DNA of 64,000 nucleotides from Zoogloea sp035335645 (GTDB lineage: Bacteria > Pseudomonadota > Gammaproteobacteria > Burkholderiales > Rhodocyclaceae). Positions within the stretch are counted from its first letter, which is position 1; the number at the start of each line of letters is the position of its first letter. The translations under genes and the position numbers were made by a program. The notes under the pieces were generated by a model, which did no database searches, was not told where the DNA came from, and saw only the letters and a list, made by a program, of their open reading frames with translations. Shown here piece by piece: positions 21,102 through 29,616 of the stretch. The stretch lies in NCBI GenBank assembly GCA_035335645.1, contig DAOQMM010000001.1, positions 1 through 64,000 on the forward strand, in the 5' to 3' direction.

Positions 21102-22991
21102 TTGAACAACCTCTTCAAGAATCTCGCGATCTGGTTGGTGATCGGCGTTGTGCTGATGACCGTCTTCAACCAGTTCAACAATCGTCAGACTGCCCAGAAT
21201 TCGGTCGAATACTCCCAGTTCATGGAGGACGCCAAGCAGGGCAAGATCAGCAAGGCTGTCGTCGACGGACGGACGGTCCGTGCCACGACCCAGGACGGGC
21301 GTGTCGTCACGGTTTACACGCCCGGTGTCCAGGACATCTGGATGGTGGGTGACCTGATGCGCTACGGTGTCAAGGTCACTGCCTCCAAGCCTGAGGAAGA
21401 GCAGTCCTTCCTGATGAACATCTTTGTTTCGTGGTTCCCGATGATCCTCCTCATTGGCGTGTGGGTGTTCTTCATGCGACAGATGCAGGGCGGGGGACGG
21501 GGCGGAGCGTTTTCTTTCGGCAAGTCGAAGGCCAAGATGCTGGACGAATCCGCCAACACGGTGACCTTTGCTGATGTGGCGGGCTGTGACGAGGCCAAGG
21601 AAGAAGTCGGAGAACTTGTCGACTTCCTGCGTGATCCGTCGAAATTCCAGAAGCTGGGTGGCCATATCCCCAAGGGTGTTCTGATGGTTGGCTCCCCCGG
21701 TACCGGCAAGACCTTGCTTGCCAAGGCCATCGCTGGTGAAGCGAAAGTACCTTTCTTCTCGATCTCGGGCTCCGACTTCGTCGAAATGTTCGTCGGTGTG
21801 GGTGCCGCTCGGGTGCGCGACATGTTCGAGCAGGCCAAGAAGCAGGCGCCGTGCATCATCTTCATCGACGAAATCGATGCGGTGGGCCGTCAGCGGGGCG
21901 CTGGTCTGGGGGGCGGCAATGACGAGCGTGAGCAGACGCTGAACCAGCTGCTGGTGGAAATGGACGGTTTCGAAGGCGTGTCTGGAGTCATCGTGATCGC
22001 TGCGACCAACCGTCCTGATGTACTGGATCCTGCGTTGCTGCGTCCTGGGCGCTTTGACCGCCAGGTGGTGGTGCCGCTTCCGGATATCCGGGGGCGGGAA
22101 CAGATCCTCCGTGTTCATATGCGCAAGGTGCCCATTGCGCCGGACGTGGACGCTTTGGTGCTCGCACGTGGCTGTCCTGGATTTGCGGGTGCAGATCTCG
22201 CAAATCTGGTGAATGAGGCCGCATTGTTTGCCGCGCGAGGCAGCAAGCGCCTTGTGGATATGGATGATTTTGAGCGTGCCAAGGACAAGATCATGATGGG
22301 GGCCGAACGGCGATCCATGGTCATGCCCGAGGAGGAGCGACGCAACACGGCTTACCATGAGTCCGGCCATGCCGTCGTGGCGAAGTGTTTAACCAAGACT
22401 GATCCGGTGCATAAGGTGACGATCATCCCGCGGGGCCGTGCCTTGGGCGTGACAATGCAACTGCCCGAACAGGATCGTTATAGCCAGGACCGTGAGCGTC
22501 TGCTCCAGACCATTGCCGTATTGTTCGGCGGGCGGATCGCCGAAGAGATCTTCATGAATCAGATGACCACAGGTGCCTCCAACGATTTCCAGCGAGCGAC
22601 GGATCTGGCGCGTCGCATGGTGACGCAATGGGGGATGTCAGACAATCTGGGGCCGATGGTATATGGTGAGGAGGAAGGCGAGGTCTTCCTTGGGCGTTCG
22701 GTGACAACCCATAAGAACATGTCCGAAGCCACGCTCCAGAAGGTCGACGCGGAGATCCGGCGTATCCTTGATCAACAGTACGCGCTCGCCCGGCGTCTCA
22801 TCGAGGAGAACCGTGAGAAGGTCGAAGCCATGACGACCGCCTTGCTAGAGATGGAAACGATCGACTCGGATCAGATCAATGACATCATGGACGGCCGTAC
22901 GCCCCGCCCACCAAAGCCTTCTCAGGTGCCACGCCGACCCAGTGACGACGCGCCAGGTGCAGCCCCCACGGCGCCGGCCACTGCTGCCTGA
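21102..22991 (+). CDS. ftsH: ATP-dependent zinc metalloprotease FtsH
   Basis: A 629-residue membrane AAA+ protease that degrades misfolded membrane proteins and regulators such as sigma32 and LpxC. Start: TTG at 21102, because AAGGA lies six bases upstream and the product then begins with the family N-terminus NNLFKNLAIWLVIG. Two membrane helices (about 5-23 and 100-120) flank a short periplasmic domain. Walker A GSPGTGKT, Walker B IIFIDEIDAVG, the second region of homology (IAATNRPDVLDPALLRPGRF) and the zinc site HESGH are intact. The C-terminus is Pro/Ala-rich. A terminator follows. Confidence 0.97.
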   Translation: MNNLFKNLAIWLVIGVVLMTVFNQFNNRQTAQNSVEYSQFMEDAKQGKISKAVVDGRTVRATTQDGRVVTVYTPGVQDIWMVGDLMRYGVKVTASKPEEEQSFLMNIFVSWFPMILLIGVWVFFMRQMQGGGRGGAFSFGKSKAKMLDESANTVTFADVAGCDEAKEEVGELVDFLRDPSKFQKLGGHIPKGVLMVGSPGTGKTLLAKAIAGEAKVPFFSISGSDFVEMFVGVGAARVRDMFEQAKKQAPCIIFIDEIDAVGRQRGAGLGGGNDEREQTLNQLLVEMDGFEGVSGVIVIAATNRPDVLDPALLRPGRFDRQVVVPLPDIRGREQILRVHMRKVPIAPDVDALVLARGCPGFAGADLANLVNEAALFAARGSKRLVDMDDFERAKDKIMMGAERRSMVMPEEERRNTAYHESGHAVVAKCLTKTDPVHKVTIIPRGRALGVTMQLPEQDRYSQDRERLLQTIAVLFGGRIAEEIFMNQMTTGASNDFQRATDLARRMVTQWGMSDNLGPMVYGEEEGEVFLGRSVTTHKNMSEATLQKVDAEIRRILDQQYALARRLIEENREKVEAMTTALLEMETIDSDQINDIMDGRTPRPPKPSQVPRRPSDDAPGAAPTAPATAA

Positions 22992-23010
22992 GGCATGTCC
23001 GTTTCATTTT

Positions 23011-23039
23011 GAGGCCGGCGCAGCCGGCCTCTTTCGTTT
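23011..23039 (+). terminator. Rho-independent terminator after ftsH
   Basis: GAGGCCGGC, loop GCA, GCCGGCCTC, then TTTCGTTT: a perfect nine-pair stem 19 bases after the ftsH stop. folP starts 23 bases further on without a clear promoter of its own, so partial read-through is likely. Confidence 0.85.
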
Positions 23040-23061
23040 GCCCTCTGTCTAGACTGCTAAT

Positions 23062-23919
23062 ATGCTTCTGGGTTGTGGACGTTTCCAGCTCGATCTTGGC
23101 CGTCCGAAGATCATGGCCATCGTCAACGTCACCGAAGATTCCTTTTCCGGCGACGGCTGTAAGGCTTTTGACCATGTGCTGCGGGCGGCCGAACGTGCGG
23201 TGGAGCAAGGGGCGGATCTGATCGATGTCGGCGGTGAGTCGTCTCGGCCAGGGGCTGCAGGTGTTTCGGAGGCTGAAGAACTGGAGCGTGTCGTTCCAGT
23301 GATTGCGGCTTTGCAGGGGTTGGGGGTTCCCCTGTCGGTCGACACCGTCAAGCCGCGTGTGATGAAAGCGGCACTCGACGCGGGCGCCGATCTGATCAAT
23401 GACATCGCCGCATTCCGGCAGCCTGGTGCATTGGAAGCGGTCAAGGACTCCTCTGCGGCGCTCTGTGTCATGCACATGCAGGGAGAGCCCCGTACGATGC
23501 AGATTGAGCCTGTTTATATCGACGTCGTAGACGAGGTGCGCATCTTTCTGGATGAGCGCGTGAAGGCGCTGCTTCAGGCCGGGGTTGCTGCAGAGCGGAT
23601 TTTGGTCGATCCAGGATTTGGTTTCGGTAAGACGCTGGAGCACAATCTGGCGCTCCTCGCTCGGCTGGAGGTCTTCGGGAAGTCGGGATTTCCCGTATTG
23701 GTCGGCATGTCTCGCAAGTCGATGCTCGGAGCATTGACCGGACGACCGGTTGGTGAGCGGCAAGTTGCAGGTGCGGTCGCTGCGATGTGGGCGATTCAAC
23801 GTGGCGCCCGCATTGTCAGGACACACGACGTTGCAGCGACGCGTGATGTTATTCGTGTTTTTTCGGGGCTTGAAGCGGCAGAATTCCGCATGGGGCGCCA
23901 CTGCGAACCCAGCGATTAG
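23062..23919 (+). CDS. folP: Dihydropteroate synthase
   Basis: A 285-residue enzyme that joins p-aminobenzoate to the pterin pyrophosphate in folate synthesis; it is the sulfonamide target. Family motifs: IMAIVNVTEDSFSGDG (the usual P of N-x-T-P-D-S-F is E here), GADLIDVGGESSRPGA, VDPGFGFGKTLEHNLALLAR and SRKSMLGALTG. It lies between ftsH and glmM, the standard ftsH-folP-glmM order. The glmM start follows after 8 bases, so the two are co-transcribed. Confidence 0.95.
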   Translation: MLLGCGRFQLDLGRPKIMAIVNVTEDSFSGDGCKAFDHVLRAAERAVEQGADLIDVGGESSRPGAAGVSEAEELERVVPVIAALQGLGVPLSVDTVKPRVMKAALDAGADLINDIAAFRQPGALEAVKDSSAALCVMHMQGEPRTMQIEPVYIDVVDEVRIFLDERVKALLQAGVAAERILVDPGFGFGKTLEHNLALLARLEVFGKSGFPVLVGMSRKSMLGALTGRPVGERQVAGAVAAMWAIQRGARIVRTHDVAATRDVIRVFSGLEAAEFRMGRHCEPSD

Positions 23920-23927
23920 GAGGGAAT

Positions 23928-25283
23928 ATGTCAAGAAGATACTTCGGAACCGACGGCGTTCGCGGTCGGGTGGGCGAGCTTCCGATCACGCCGGATTTTG
24001 GCCTTCGTTTGGGTTATGCCGCTGGGAAGACATTGGTTGCGCATGAAAACCTGCGACCTGGGGAACACCCCGCGGTCATCATCGGCAAGGACACCCGAAT
24101 CTCGGGGTACATGCTCGAATCTGCGCTCGAAGCGGGTTTTTCGGCTGCCGGGGTGGACGTTTACCTCGCTGGCCCCCTGCCGACGCCTGCGATTGCCTAC
24201 CTCACGCGCGCTTTGAGGCTCCAGGTGGGGGTCGTGATCTCCGCTTCCCACAATCCGTACGACGACAACGGGATCAAGTTCTTCTCCGCGTCGGGAACGA
24301 AGCTGCCAGACGCAGTTGAGCAGGAAATCGAGGCGCGTCTGGACGAACCCATGGGCTGTGAGTCTTCGGCCGCTCTTGGCAAGGCACGTCGCATTGATGA
24401 CGCGCGCGGACGTTACGTTGAGTTCTGCAAGAGCACCTTCCCCAATGAACTCGATCTGAGAGGCATGAAGATCGCTGTGGACTGTGCCCATGGCGCTGCC
24501 TACATGGTGGCGCCCAAGGTCTTCCATGAGCTCGGCGCGGAGGTTATCGCAACAGGAGTCGAGCCCAACGGCCTCAATATCAATGAGGGTGTTGGCGCCA
24601 CATCACCAACGCATTTGCGCGATACCGTCCTGGCGAGCGGAGCGGACATCGGCATCGCGCTTGACGGCGATGGCGACCGGATCATGATGGCTGATTCAGC
24701 CGGCAACCTGTACGACGGTGACAAGTTGCTGTATGTGATCGCCAAAGCGGCGCTGGTCGCAGGGTCTCCCGGAGCCGGGGTCGTCGGGACGCTGATGAGC
24801 AATCTGGGATTCGAGCATGCTATTGCCCGTCTAGGGCTGCCGTTCGCGCGTGCAAAGGTGGGTGATCGCTATGTCCTGGAGCAGATGCACGAGCGTCGGT
24901 GGCGCCTGGGCGGGGAGAATTCAGGGCACATCATCTGCCTCGATAAGCACACGACCGGAGATGGGATTGTCGCGGGGCTTCAGGTGCTGGCCGCATTGCG
25001 TAAGCAGGGACTCACGCTGGAGCAGATGTGCGAGGACCTCGAGTTTTATCCACAGAAGCTCGTCAATGTGCCATTGCGTTCCGGGTTCGTTTGGACAGAC
25101 AGCCGCGAGATTGCTCGAGCAGTCGATGACGCGAAGGCGACACTCGGTCAGTCCGGACGCGTGTTGCTGCGTCCGTCCGGGACCGAACCGCTCCTCCGTG
25201 TCATGGTCGAGGGGCAGGATGCCCGGATCGTTGAACAGCTCGCCCATGGGATTGCGGAAGTTGTGCGTGCCGCTGCCATGTGA
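23928..25283 (+). CDS. glmM: Phosphoglucosamine mutase
   Basis: A 451-residue mutase that converts glucosamine-6-phosphate to glucosamine-1-phosphate for UDP-GlcNAc synthesis. Motifs: RRYFGTDGVRGRVGELPITP at the N-terminus, the phosphoserine loop GVVISASHNPYDDNGIKFF, the metal-binding DGDGDR, the sugar loop GGENSGHI and the C-terminal RPSGTEPLLRVMVEG. AGGAGGG six bases before the ATG is a strong ribosome site. It is the last gene of the ftsH-folP-glmM group; tpiA has its own promoter. Confidence 0.98.
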   Translation: MSRRYFGTDGVRGRVGELPITPDFGLRLGYAAGKTLVAHENLRPGEHPAVIIGKDTRISGYMLESALEAGFSAAGVDVYLAGPLPTPAIAYLTRALRLQVGVVISASHNPYDDNGIKFFSASGTKLPDAVEQEIEARLDEPMGCESSAALGKARRIDDARGRYVEFCKSTFPNELDLRGMKIAVDCAHGAAYMVAPKVFHELGAEVIATGVEPNGLNINEGVGATSPTHLRDTVLASGADIGIALDGDGDRIMMADSAGNLYDGDKLLYVIAKAALVAGSPGAGVVGTLMSNLGFEHAIARLGLPFARAKVGDRYVLEQMHERRWRLGGENSGHIICLDKHTTGDGIVAGLQVLAALRKQGLTLEQMCEDLEFYPQKLVNVPLRSGFVWTDSREIARAVDDAKATLGQSGRVLLRPSGTEPLLRVMVEGQDARIVEQLAHGIAEVVRAAAM

Positions 25284-25343
25284 CGACACGCACCAAGGGG
25301 CGTAACGTCCCAGGCGCACAGTAAACACGGATTAAGTGATGCT

Positions 25344-25373
25344 TTGACGGCTGGGCGCTTGTTGCACTAAAAT
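25344..25373 (+). promoter_or_regulatory. Sigma70 promoter of tpiA
   Basis: TTGACG, 18 bases, TAAAAT: five of six matches to each consensus hexamer. Transcription would start near 25380, about 20 bases before the GTG start codon of tpiA. Confidence 0.7.
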
Positions 25374-25398
25374 CGAAAAATTTGTCCGAGTGGAAGTC

Positions 25399-26178
25399 GT
25401 GCGGAAAAAACTGGTGGTTGGCAACTGGAAAATGAACGGAGGGCTGGGGCAGAATGCGTCCCTACTTTCATCATTGCGTCAGGCTGAAGCCCTCGCGGGT
25501 GTGGACGTGGCGGTTTGTGTGCCATTCCCTTACCTTTCCCAGGCACAGCAGATGCTGAGCCAGTCCTCGGTCGCCTGGGGGGCGCAGGATCTCAACATGC
25601 ATGATTCTGGTGCATTCACCGGTGAAGTGAGTGGTGGGATGTTGAGGGATTTTTCCTGTAGCTGGGTGATTGTTGGGCACTCGGAGCGACGCGCTCTGTT
25701 CGGAGAGGGGGATGACGTTGTAGGCCGAAAAGTGCGCGCAGCCCTTCGGGTTGGGTTAAGCCCGATTCTGTGCGTAGGAGAAGCGCTGGCTGAGCGTCGT
25801 TCGGGTGTTGCTGAATCGGTGGTGAAACGGCAGCTAAGTGTGTTAGCCGGGCTGAGTGCTGACGAGTTGGAGCGCGTGGTCGTGGCATACGAGCCTATCT
25901 GGGCCATTGGTACGGGTGTAACGGCCTCACCGGAAGAGGTGCGGTCAATGCATCGTCTCATCCGTCAATGGCTGGGATCTATGCATGGAGAGCATGTGGT
26001 CGACAAGCTTCGTATTCTGTACGGGGGGAGTGTGACGGCTGAAAACGCCGCACTGCTGTTCTCGCAGGATGATGTAGATGGTGGGCTTGTCGGTGGGGCA
26101 TCCTTGAAGTTCGATAGCTTTTATGCCGTGTGTCAGGCCGCGTCGGTCGGTACAGGATCGGGAGAGATTTGTGGGTAA
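25399..26178 (+). CDS. tpiA: Triosephosphate isomerase
   Basis: A 259-residue glycolytic enzyme. It contains the N-terminal active-site lysine in LVVGNWKMNG, catalytic histidine in SWVIVGHSERR, catalytic glutamate in VVAYEPIWAIGTG, and the phosphate loop LYGGSVTAENA. The start is GTG at 25399, with GGAA six bases upstream; a GTG nine bases earlier is possible but less like the family. secG begins within a few bases of the stop, so the pair is co-transcribed. Confidence 0.97.
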   Translation: MRKKLVVGNWKMNGGLGQNASLLSSLRQAEALAGVDVAVCVPFPYLSQAQQMLSQSSVAWGAQDLNMHDSGAFTGEVSGGMLRDFSCSWVIVGHSERRALFGEGDDVVGRKVRAALRVGLSPILCVGEALAERRSGVAESVVKRQLSVLAGLSADELERVVVAYEPIWAIGTGVTASPEEVRSMHRLIRQWLGSMHGEHVVDKLRILYGGSVTAENAALLFSQDDVDGGLVGGASLKFDSFYAVCQAASVGTGSGEICG

Positions 26179-26179
26179 C

Positions 26180-26536
26180 ATGATGTTTTCGTTGGTACTT
26201 GTGGTGCACGTGCTTGCAGGGCTCGGTGTCATCGGACTGGTGTTGGTGCAGCACGGCAAAGGAGCCGACATGGGCGCGGCATTTGGCAGTGGTGCTTCGG
26301 GTAGCCTCTTCGGTTCGTCAGGTTCGGCTAACTTTCTGAGTCGGACGACAGGTGTGCTTGCTGCTGTATTCTTCGTGACGAGTCTGGGTCTGAGCTATCT
26401 TGCGGGTGGTGCCGAGCGGAAGCAGCCCACAAGCGTCATGGAGGGGGTGGTCCACCCGCCTGTATCAGGCGGTGTCGCCACACCGCCCCCTCCGCCGATC
26501 GAAGACGCATCCAAGGCAAAAGACATTCCTCGATAG
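26180..26536 (+). CDS. secG: Protein-export membrane protein SecG
   Basis: A 118-residue subunit of the SecYEG translocon. Two membrane helices (about 2-22 and 52-75) flank the conserved cytosolic loop HGKGADMGAAFGSGASGSLF followed by GSSGSANFLSR. The C-terminus is proline-rich (PPPPP). Start: ATG 26180 or the next codon; a GTG at 26171 overlapping the tpiA stop has the better-spaced GGGAGAG and cannot be excluded. Same order (tpiA-secG-tRNA-Leu-nuo) occurs across betaproteobacteria. Confidence 0.93.
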   Translation: MMFSLVLVVHVLAGLGVIGLVLVQHGKGADMGAAFGSGASGSLFGSSGSANFLSRTTGVLAAVFFVTSLGLSYLAGGAERKQPTSVMEGVVHPPVSGGVATPPPPPIEDASKAKDIPR

Positions 26537-26549
26537 TTTTAAGTAATGC

Positions 26550-26578
26550 TTGGCGCTGCGGTCGGGTTGTCTTATAAT
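26550..26578 (+). promoter_or_regulatory. Sigma70 promoter of tRNA-Leu
   Basis: TTGGCG, 17 bases, TATAAT, with the predicted transcript start near 26585, about 14 bases before the mature tRNA 5' end. It is the only strong promoter upstream of nuoA in this region. Confidence 0.78.
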
Positions 26579-26598
26579 CCGCTGAGTCAAACAGACGT

Positions 26599-26683
26599 GC
26601 CGACGTGGTGAAATTGGTAGACACGCTATCTTGAGGGGGTAGTGGCGAGAGCCGTATGAGTTCGAGTCTCATCGTCGGCACCA
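26599..26683 (+). tRNA. tRNA-Leu (GAG anticodon)
   Basis: An 85-nucleotide type-II tRNA. The acceptor stem GCCGACG pairs with CGTCGGC, the anticodon loop TTGAGGG carries GAG, a long variable arm (TGGCGAGAGCCGT) follows as expected for leucine, the T arm is ATGAG-TTCGAGT-CTCAT, and CCA is encoded at 26681-26683. It reads CUC and CUU leucine codons. A promoter lies upstream and a hairpin 15 bases downstream. Confidence 0.97.
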
Positions 26684-26697
26684 GCACGAATAAGACA

Positions 26698-26730
26698 GCA
26701 AGCCGCCCGCACATGCGGGCGTTTGCTTGC
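26698..26730 (+). terminator. Extended hairpin after tRNA-Leu, before nuoA
   Basis: A nested inverted repeat: outer GCAAGC/GCTTGC and inner GCCCGC-ACAT-GCGGGC, with a T3 interruption between inner and outer arms on the 3' side. It may end the tRNA transcript, but no long T-run follows, so read-through into nuoA is possible. GCAAAT/ATTTGC (26729-26748) forms a second small inverted repeat right after it. Confidence 0.55.
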
Positions 26731-26775
26731 AAATAGCAGTAAATTTGCTGGTCATCAGTTGCGGGGGGTCAAGTG

Positions 26776-27150
26776 ATGTTGGAAGCGTATTTTCCAGTTC
26801 TCGTGTTTATCCTGTTTGCGGCTGGGTTCGGATTGATCCCGATCTTCGCAGGCTGGATTTTGGGGCCCAGCAAGCCTGATGCCGAAAAACTCTCCCCGTT
26901 CGAGTGCGGCTTCGAGCCCTTCGAAGATGCGCGTATCAAGTTTGATGTGCGCTACTATCTGCTTGCAATCCTCTTTATTCTCTTCGATCTGGAAGTGGCC
27001 TTCCTTTTCCCATGGGCGACCATTCTCCGGGAGATTGCTGGTACTGAGGCGGTCCGGTCGTTCGGATTCTTCGAGATGCTGGTCTTTCTGGGCATTCTTC
27101 TGGTTGGCTACATCTACGTCTGGAAAAAAGGTGCGCTCGATTGGGAGTGA
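26776..27150 (+). CDS. nuoA: NADH-quinone oxidoreductase subunit A
   Basis: A 124-residue membrane subunit of complex I with three helices (about 6-28, 64-86, 94-116). The conserved loop SPFECGFEPFEDARIKFDVR between helices 1 and 2 is the family signature, containing the cysteine that shifts exposure in the active/deactive transition of mitochondrial ND3. Start at ATG 26776; a run of G six bases upstream serves as ribosome site. First gene of the complete nuoA-N operon. Confidence 0.97.
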   Translation: MLEAYFPVLVFILFAAGFGLIPIFAGWILGPSKPDAEKLSPFECGFEPFEDARIKFDVRYYLLAILFILFDLEVAFLFPWATILREIAGTEAVRSFGFFEMLVFLGILLVGYIYVWKKGALDWE

Positions 27151-27213
27151 TCTTTTGGCGGAATAGAGGCTGATCGTCCGTCCCGATAGCGCACTCGTTC
27201 TTAAAGGGGTTTT

Positions 27214-27690
27214 ATGAGCATCGAAGGCGTTTTCAAGGAAGGGTTTGTAACCACTTCCCTTGATACCGTGATCAACTGGACGCGTACGGGTTCCCTTTGG
27301 CCGATGACCTTTGGTCTGGCCTGTTGTGCGGTTGAAATGATCCATGCTGGCTGTTCCCGGTACGACCTTGATCGATTTGGTGTTGTCTTTCGTCCTAGCC
27401 CCCGGCAGTCCGACCTGATGATCGTGGCCGGTACGCTCTGCAACAAGATGGCGCCGGCTTTGCGCAAGGTTTATGACCAGATGTCTGAGCCGCGTTGGGT
27501 TATTTCGATGGGATCTTGTGCGAATGGTGGTGGCTACTATCACTACTCGTATTCCGTTGTTCGTGGCTGTGATCGGATTGTTCCAGTGGACGTCTACGTT
27601 CCCGGCTGTCCTCCTACGGCGGAAGCGCTGTTGTACGGAATCGTGCAGTTGCAGAACAAGATCAAGCGCGAATGTACTATTGCTCGGTAA
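27214..27690 (+). CDS. nuoB: NADH-quinone oxidoreductase subunit B
   Basis: A 158-residue peripheral subunit holding cluster N2, the last iron-sulfur centre before quinone. The ligands are visible in LACCAVEMIHAG (adjacent cysteines), SMGSCANGGGYYHYS and VDVYVPGCPPTAEALLYG. The start has AAAGGGG seven bases upstream. From this gene onward the base composition drops well below that of the flanking regions. Confidence 0.98.
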   Translation: MSIEGVFKEGFVTTSLDTVINWTRTGSLWPMTFGLACCAVEMIHAGCSRYDLDRFGVVFRPSPRQSDLMIVAGTLCNKMAPALRKVYDQMSEPRWVISMGSCANGGGYYHYSYSVVRGCDRIVPVDVYVPGCPPTAEALLYGIVQLQNKIKRECTIAR

Positions 27691-27702
27691 CGGCAGGCGA
27701 TC

Positions 27703-28308
27703 ATGAGTTCTAAGCTCGAAAATTTGACCCGATGCCTCAGCGAAAAATTTGCAGACGACATCGTGCGTCTCATAGACGCTGCCGGCGAAGTGACGCTCGA
27801 AGTACGCTCTGAAAATTATTTGGCTGTGGCGGAGTCCTTGCGGGATGATCCAGAACTCGCATTTGAACAGCTGGTAGATTTAACGGGTGTAGATTATTCA
27901 GTGCATGCATTGGCTGATTCTTTTTCGGGACGCTTTGCGGTGGTTTCGCACCTTCTTTCGATTCGCCACAATGTACGTCTCCGCCTTCGGACTTTTGCCG
28001 AAGATTCGGATTTCCCCATGGTCGCTTCCCTTTGTGCGGTCTGGCCCAGCGCGAATTGGTTCGAGCGCGAGGCCTTTGATCTCTTTGGCGTGATGTTCAT
28101 GGGGCATCCGGATCTGCGCCGGATCCTGACTGACTATGGGTTTGTTGGTCATCCGTTCCGCAAAGATTTTCCGGTGTCGGGCTTTGTGGAAATGCGCTAC
28201 GACCAGGATTTGGGGCGTGTGATCTACCAGCCTGTCTCCATAGAACCGCGAGAAAATACACCTAGAATCGTGCGCGAAGATTCCTACGGGGATGTTGGTC
28301 ATGGCTGA
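27703..28308 (+). CDS. nuoC: NADH-quinone oxidoreductase subunit C
   Basis: A 201-residue peripheral subunit (30 kDa type). The family signature is WPSANWFEREAFDLFGVMF followed by GHPDLRRILTDYGFVGHPFR and KDFPVSG. It is separate from nuoD, as in most bacteria and unlike the fused E. coli nuoCD. Its last eight bases overlap the nuoD start, implying translational coupling. Confidence 0.97.
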   Translation: MSSKLENLTRCLSEKFADDIVRLIDAAGEVTLEVRSENYLAVAESLRDDPELAFEQLVDLTGVDYSVHALADSFSGRFAVVSHLLSIRHNVRLRLRTFAEDSDFPMVASLCAVWPSANWFEREAFDLFGVMFMGHPDLRRILTDYGFVGHPFRKDFPVSGFVEMRYDQDLGRVIYQPVSIEPRENTPRIVREDSYGDVGHG

Positions 28309-29554
28309 AATTCGTAACTACACGATCAACTTTGGACCACAGCACCCGTCGGCGCACGGCGTGCTCCGATTGGTATTGGAGCTTGACGGCGAGGTTGTCG
28401 AGCGTGCGGATCCTCATATCGGACTTCTTCATCGGGGAACGGAGAAGCTTGCCGAAACCAGGACATGGATTCAATCTGTTCCGTACATGGATCGGCTTGA
28501 CTACGTCTCCATGATGTGCAACGAGCACGCTTATTGCATGGCTATTGAGCGTCTTCTCGGATTGGAAGTGCCGCTCCGGGCACAATACATTCGTGTGATG
28601 TACGATGAAATCACGCGGATTTTGAATCACCTTTTGGCAGTCGGAACTCACGCACTCGACATCGGGGCGATGACCATGGTTCTTTACACGTTCAGAGAGC
28701 GTGAAGATCTCATGGACGCATATGAAGCCGTATCGGGTGCTCGAATGCATGCGGCATACTACCGCCCAGGTGGTGTTTATCGGGATTTGCCTGATCGCAT
28801 GCCGCAGTATGAAGTATCCAAGTGGAAAAGCGAAAAGATCGTTCGTGAGCTCAATGAGAATCGTCAGGGCTCACTGCTCGATTTTCTTGAAGATTTCTGT
28901 GAACGATTCCCCCGTTATGTTGATGAATACGAGACTCTGCTGACGGATAACCGAATCTGGAAGCAGCGGACGGTTGGGATCGGTGTTGTTTCGCCGGAGC
29001 AGGCCTTGGCGCTTGGATTCACCGGTGTGATGTTGCGTGGTTCCGGCATCGAATGGGATTTAAGAAAAAAGCAGCCGTACGAAGTTTACAGCCAAATGGA
29101 CTTCGACATTCCGATAGGAACGGCTGGTGACTGCTACGACCGTTACTTGTGTCGCATCGAAGAAATGCGTCAATCCAATCGGATTGTCAAGCAATGCATC
29201 GAATGGCTTCGCAAAAACCCCGGCCCGGTAATATCCGATAATCACAAGGTAGCCCCTCCTGCACGAGAGCAGATGAAGGCAAACATGGAAGAGCTGATTC
29301 ACCATTTCAAGCTCTTCACGGAAGGTATTCATGTTCCAGCGGGTGAGGTGTATGCGCCCGTTGAACACCCCAAGGGAGAGTTTGGGGTATATGCCATCTC
29401 TGACGGTGCAAATAAACCGTACAGGTTGAAGTTACGCTCACCTGGATTTGCACATTTGTCGGCGATGGATGCAATGTCACGAGGACACATGATTGCAGAC
29501 GTCGTTGCAATCATTGGCACGATGGACATCGTGTTTGGCGACGTAGACCGGTAA
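28301..29554 (+). CDS. nuoD: NADH-quinone oxidoreductase subunit D
   Basis: A 417-residue subunit (49 kDa type) that forms the quinone cavity with NuoB. The N-terminus reads MAEIRNYTINFGPQHPSAHG, with the quinone-site histidine in the HPSAHG loop, and continues LELDGEVVERADPHIGLLHR. The C-terminal APSFAHL-type end appears as RSPGFAHLSAMDAMSRGHM. Start: ATG at 28301 overlapping nuoC. Confidence 0.98.
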   Translation: MAEIRNYTINFGPQHPSAHGVLRLVLELDGEVVERADPHIGLLHRGTEKLAETRTWIQSVPYMDRLDYVSMMCNEHAYCMAIERLLGLEVPLRAQYIRVMYDEITRILNHLLAVGTHALDIGAMTMVLYTFREREDLMDAYEAVSGARMHAAYYRPGGVYRDLPDRMPQYEVSKWKSEKIVRELNENRQGSLLDFLEDFCERFPRYVDEYETLLTDNRIWKQRTVGIGVVSPEQALALGFTGVMLRGSGIEWDLRKKQPYEVYSQMDFDIPIGTAGDCYDRYLCRIEEMRQSNRIVKQCIEWLRKNPGPVISDNHKVAPPAREQMKANMEELIHHFKLFTEGIHVPAGEVYAPVEHPKGEFGVYAISDGANKPYRLKLRSPGFAHLSAMDAMSRGHMIADVVAIIGTMDIVFGDVDR

Positions 29555-29616
29555 ATGTAAGCCATATGTTGATCCAAGTGGTGTAAACAGTATTCTTGCA
29601 GGCAGACGAACGGAAT

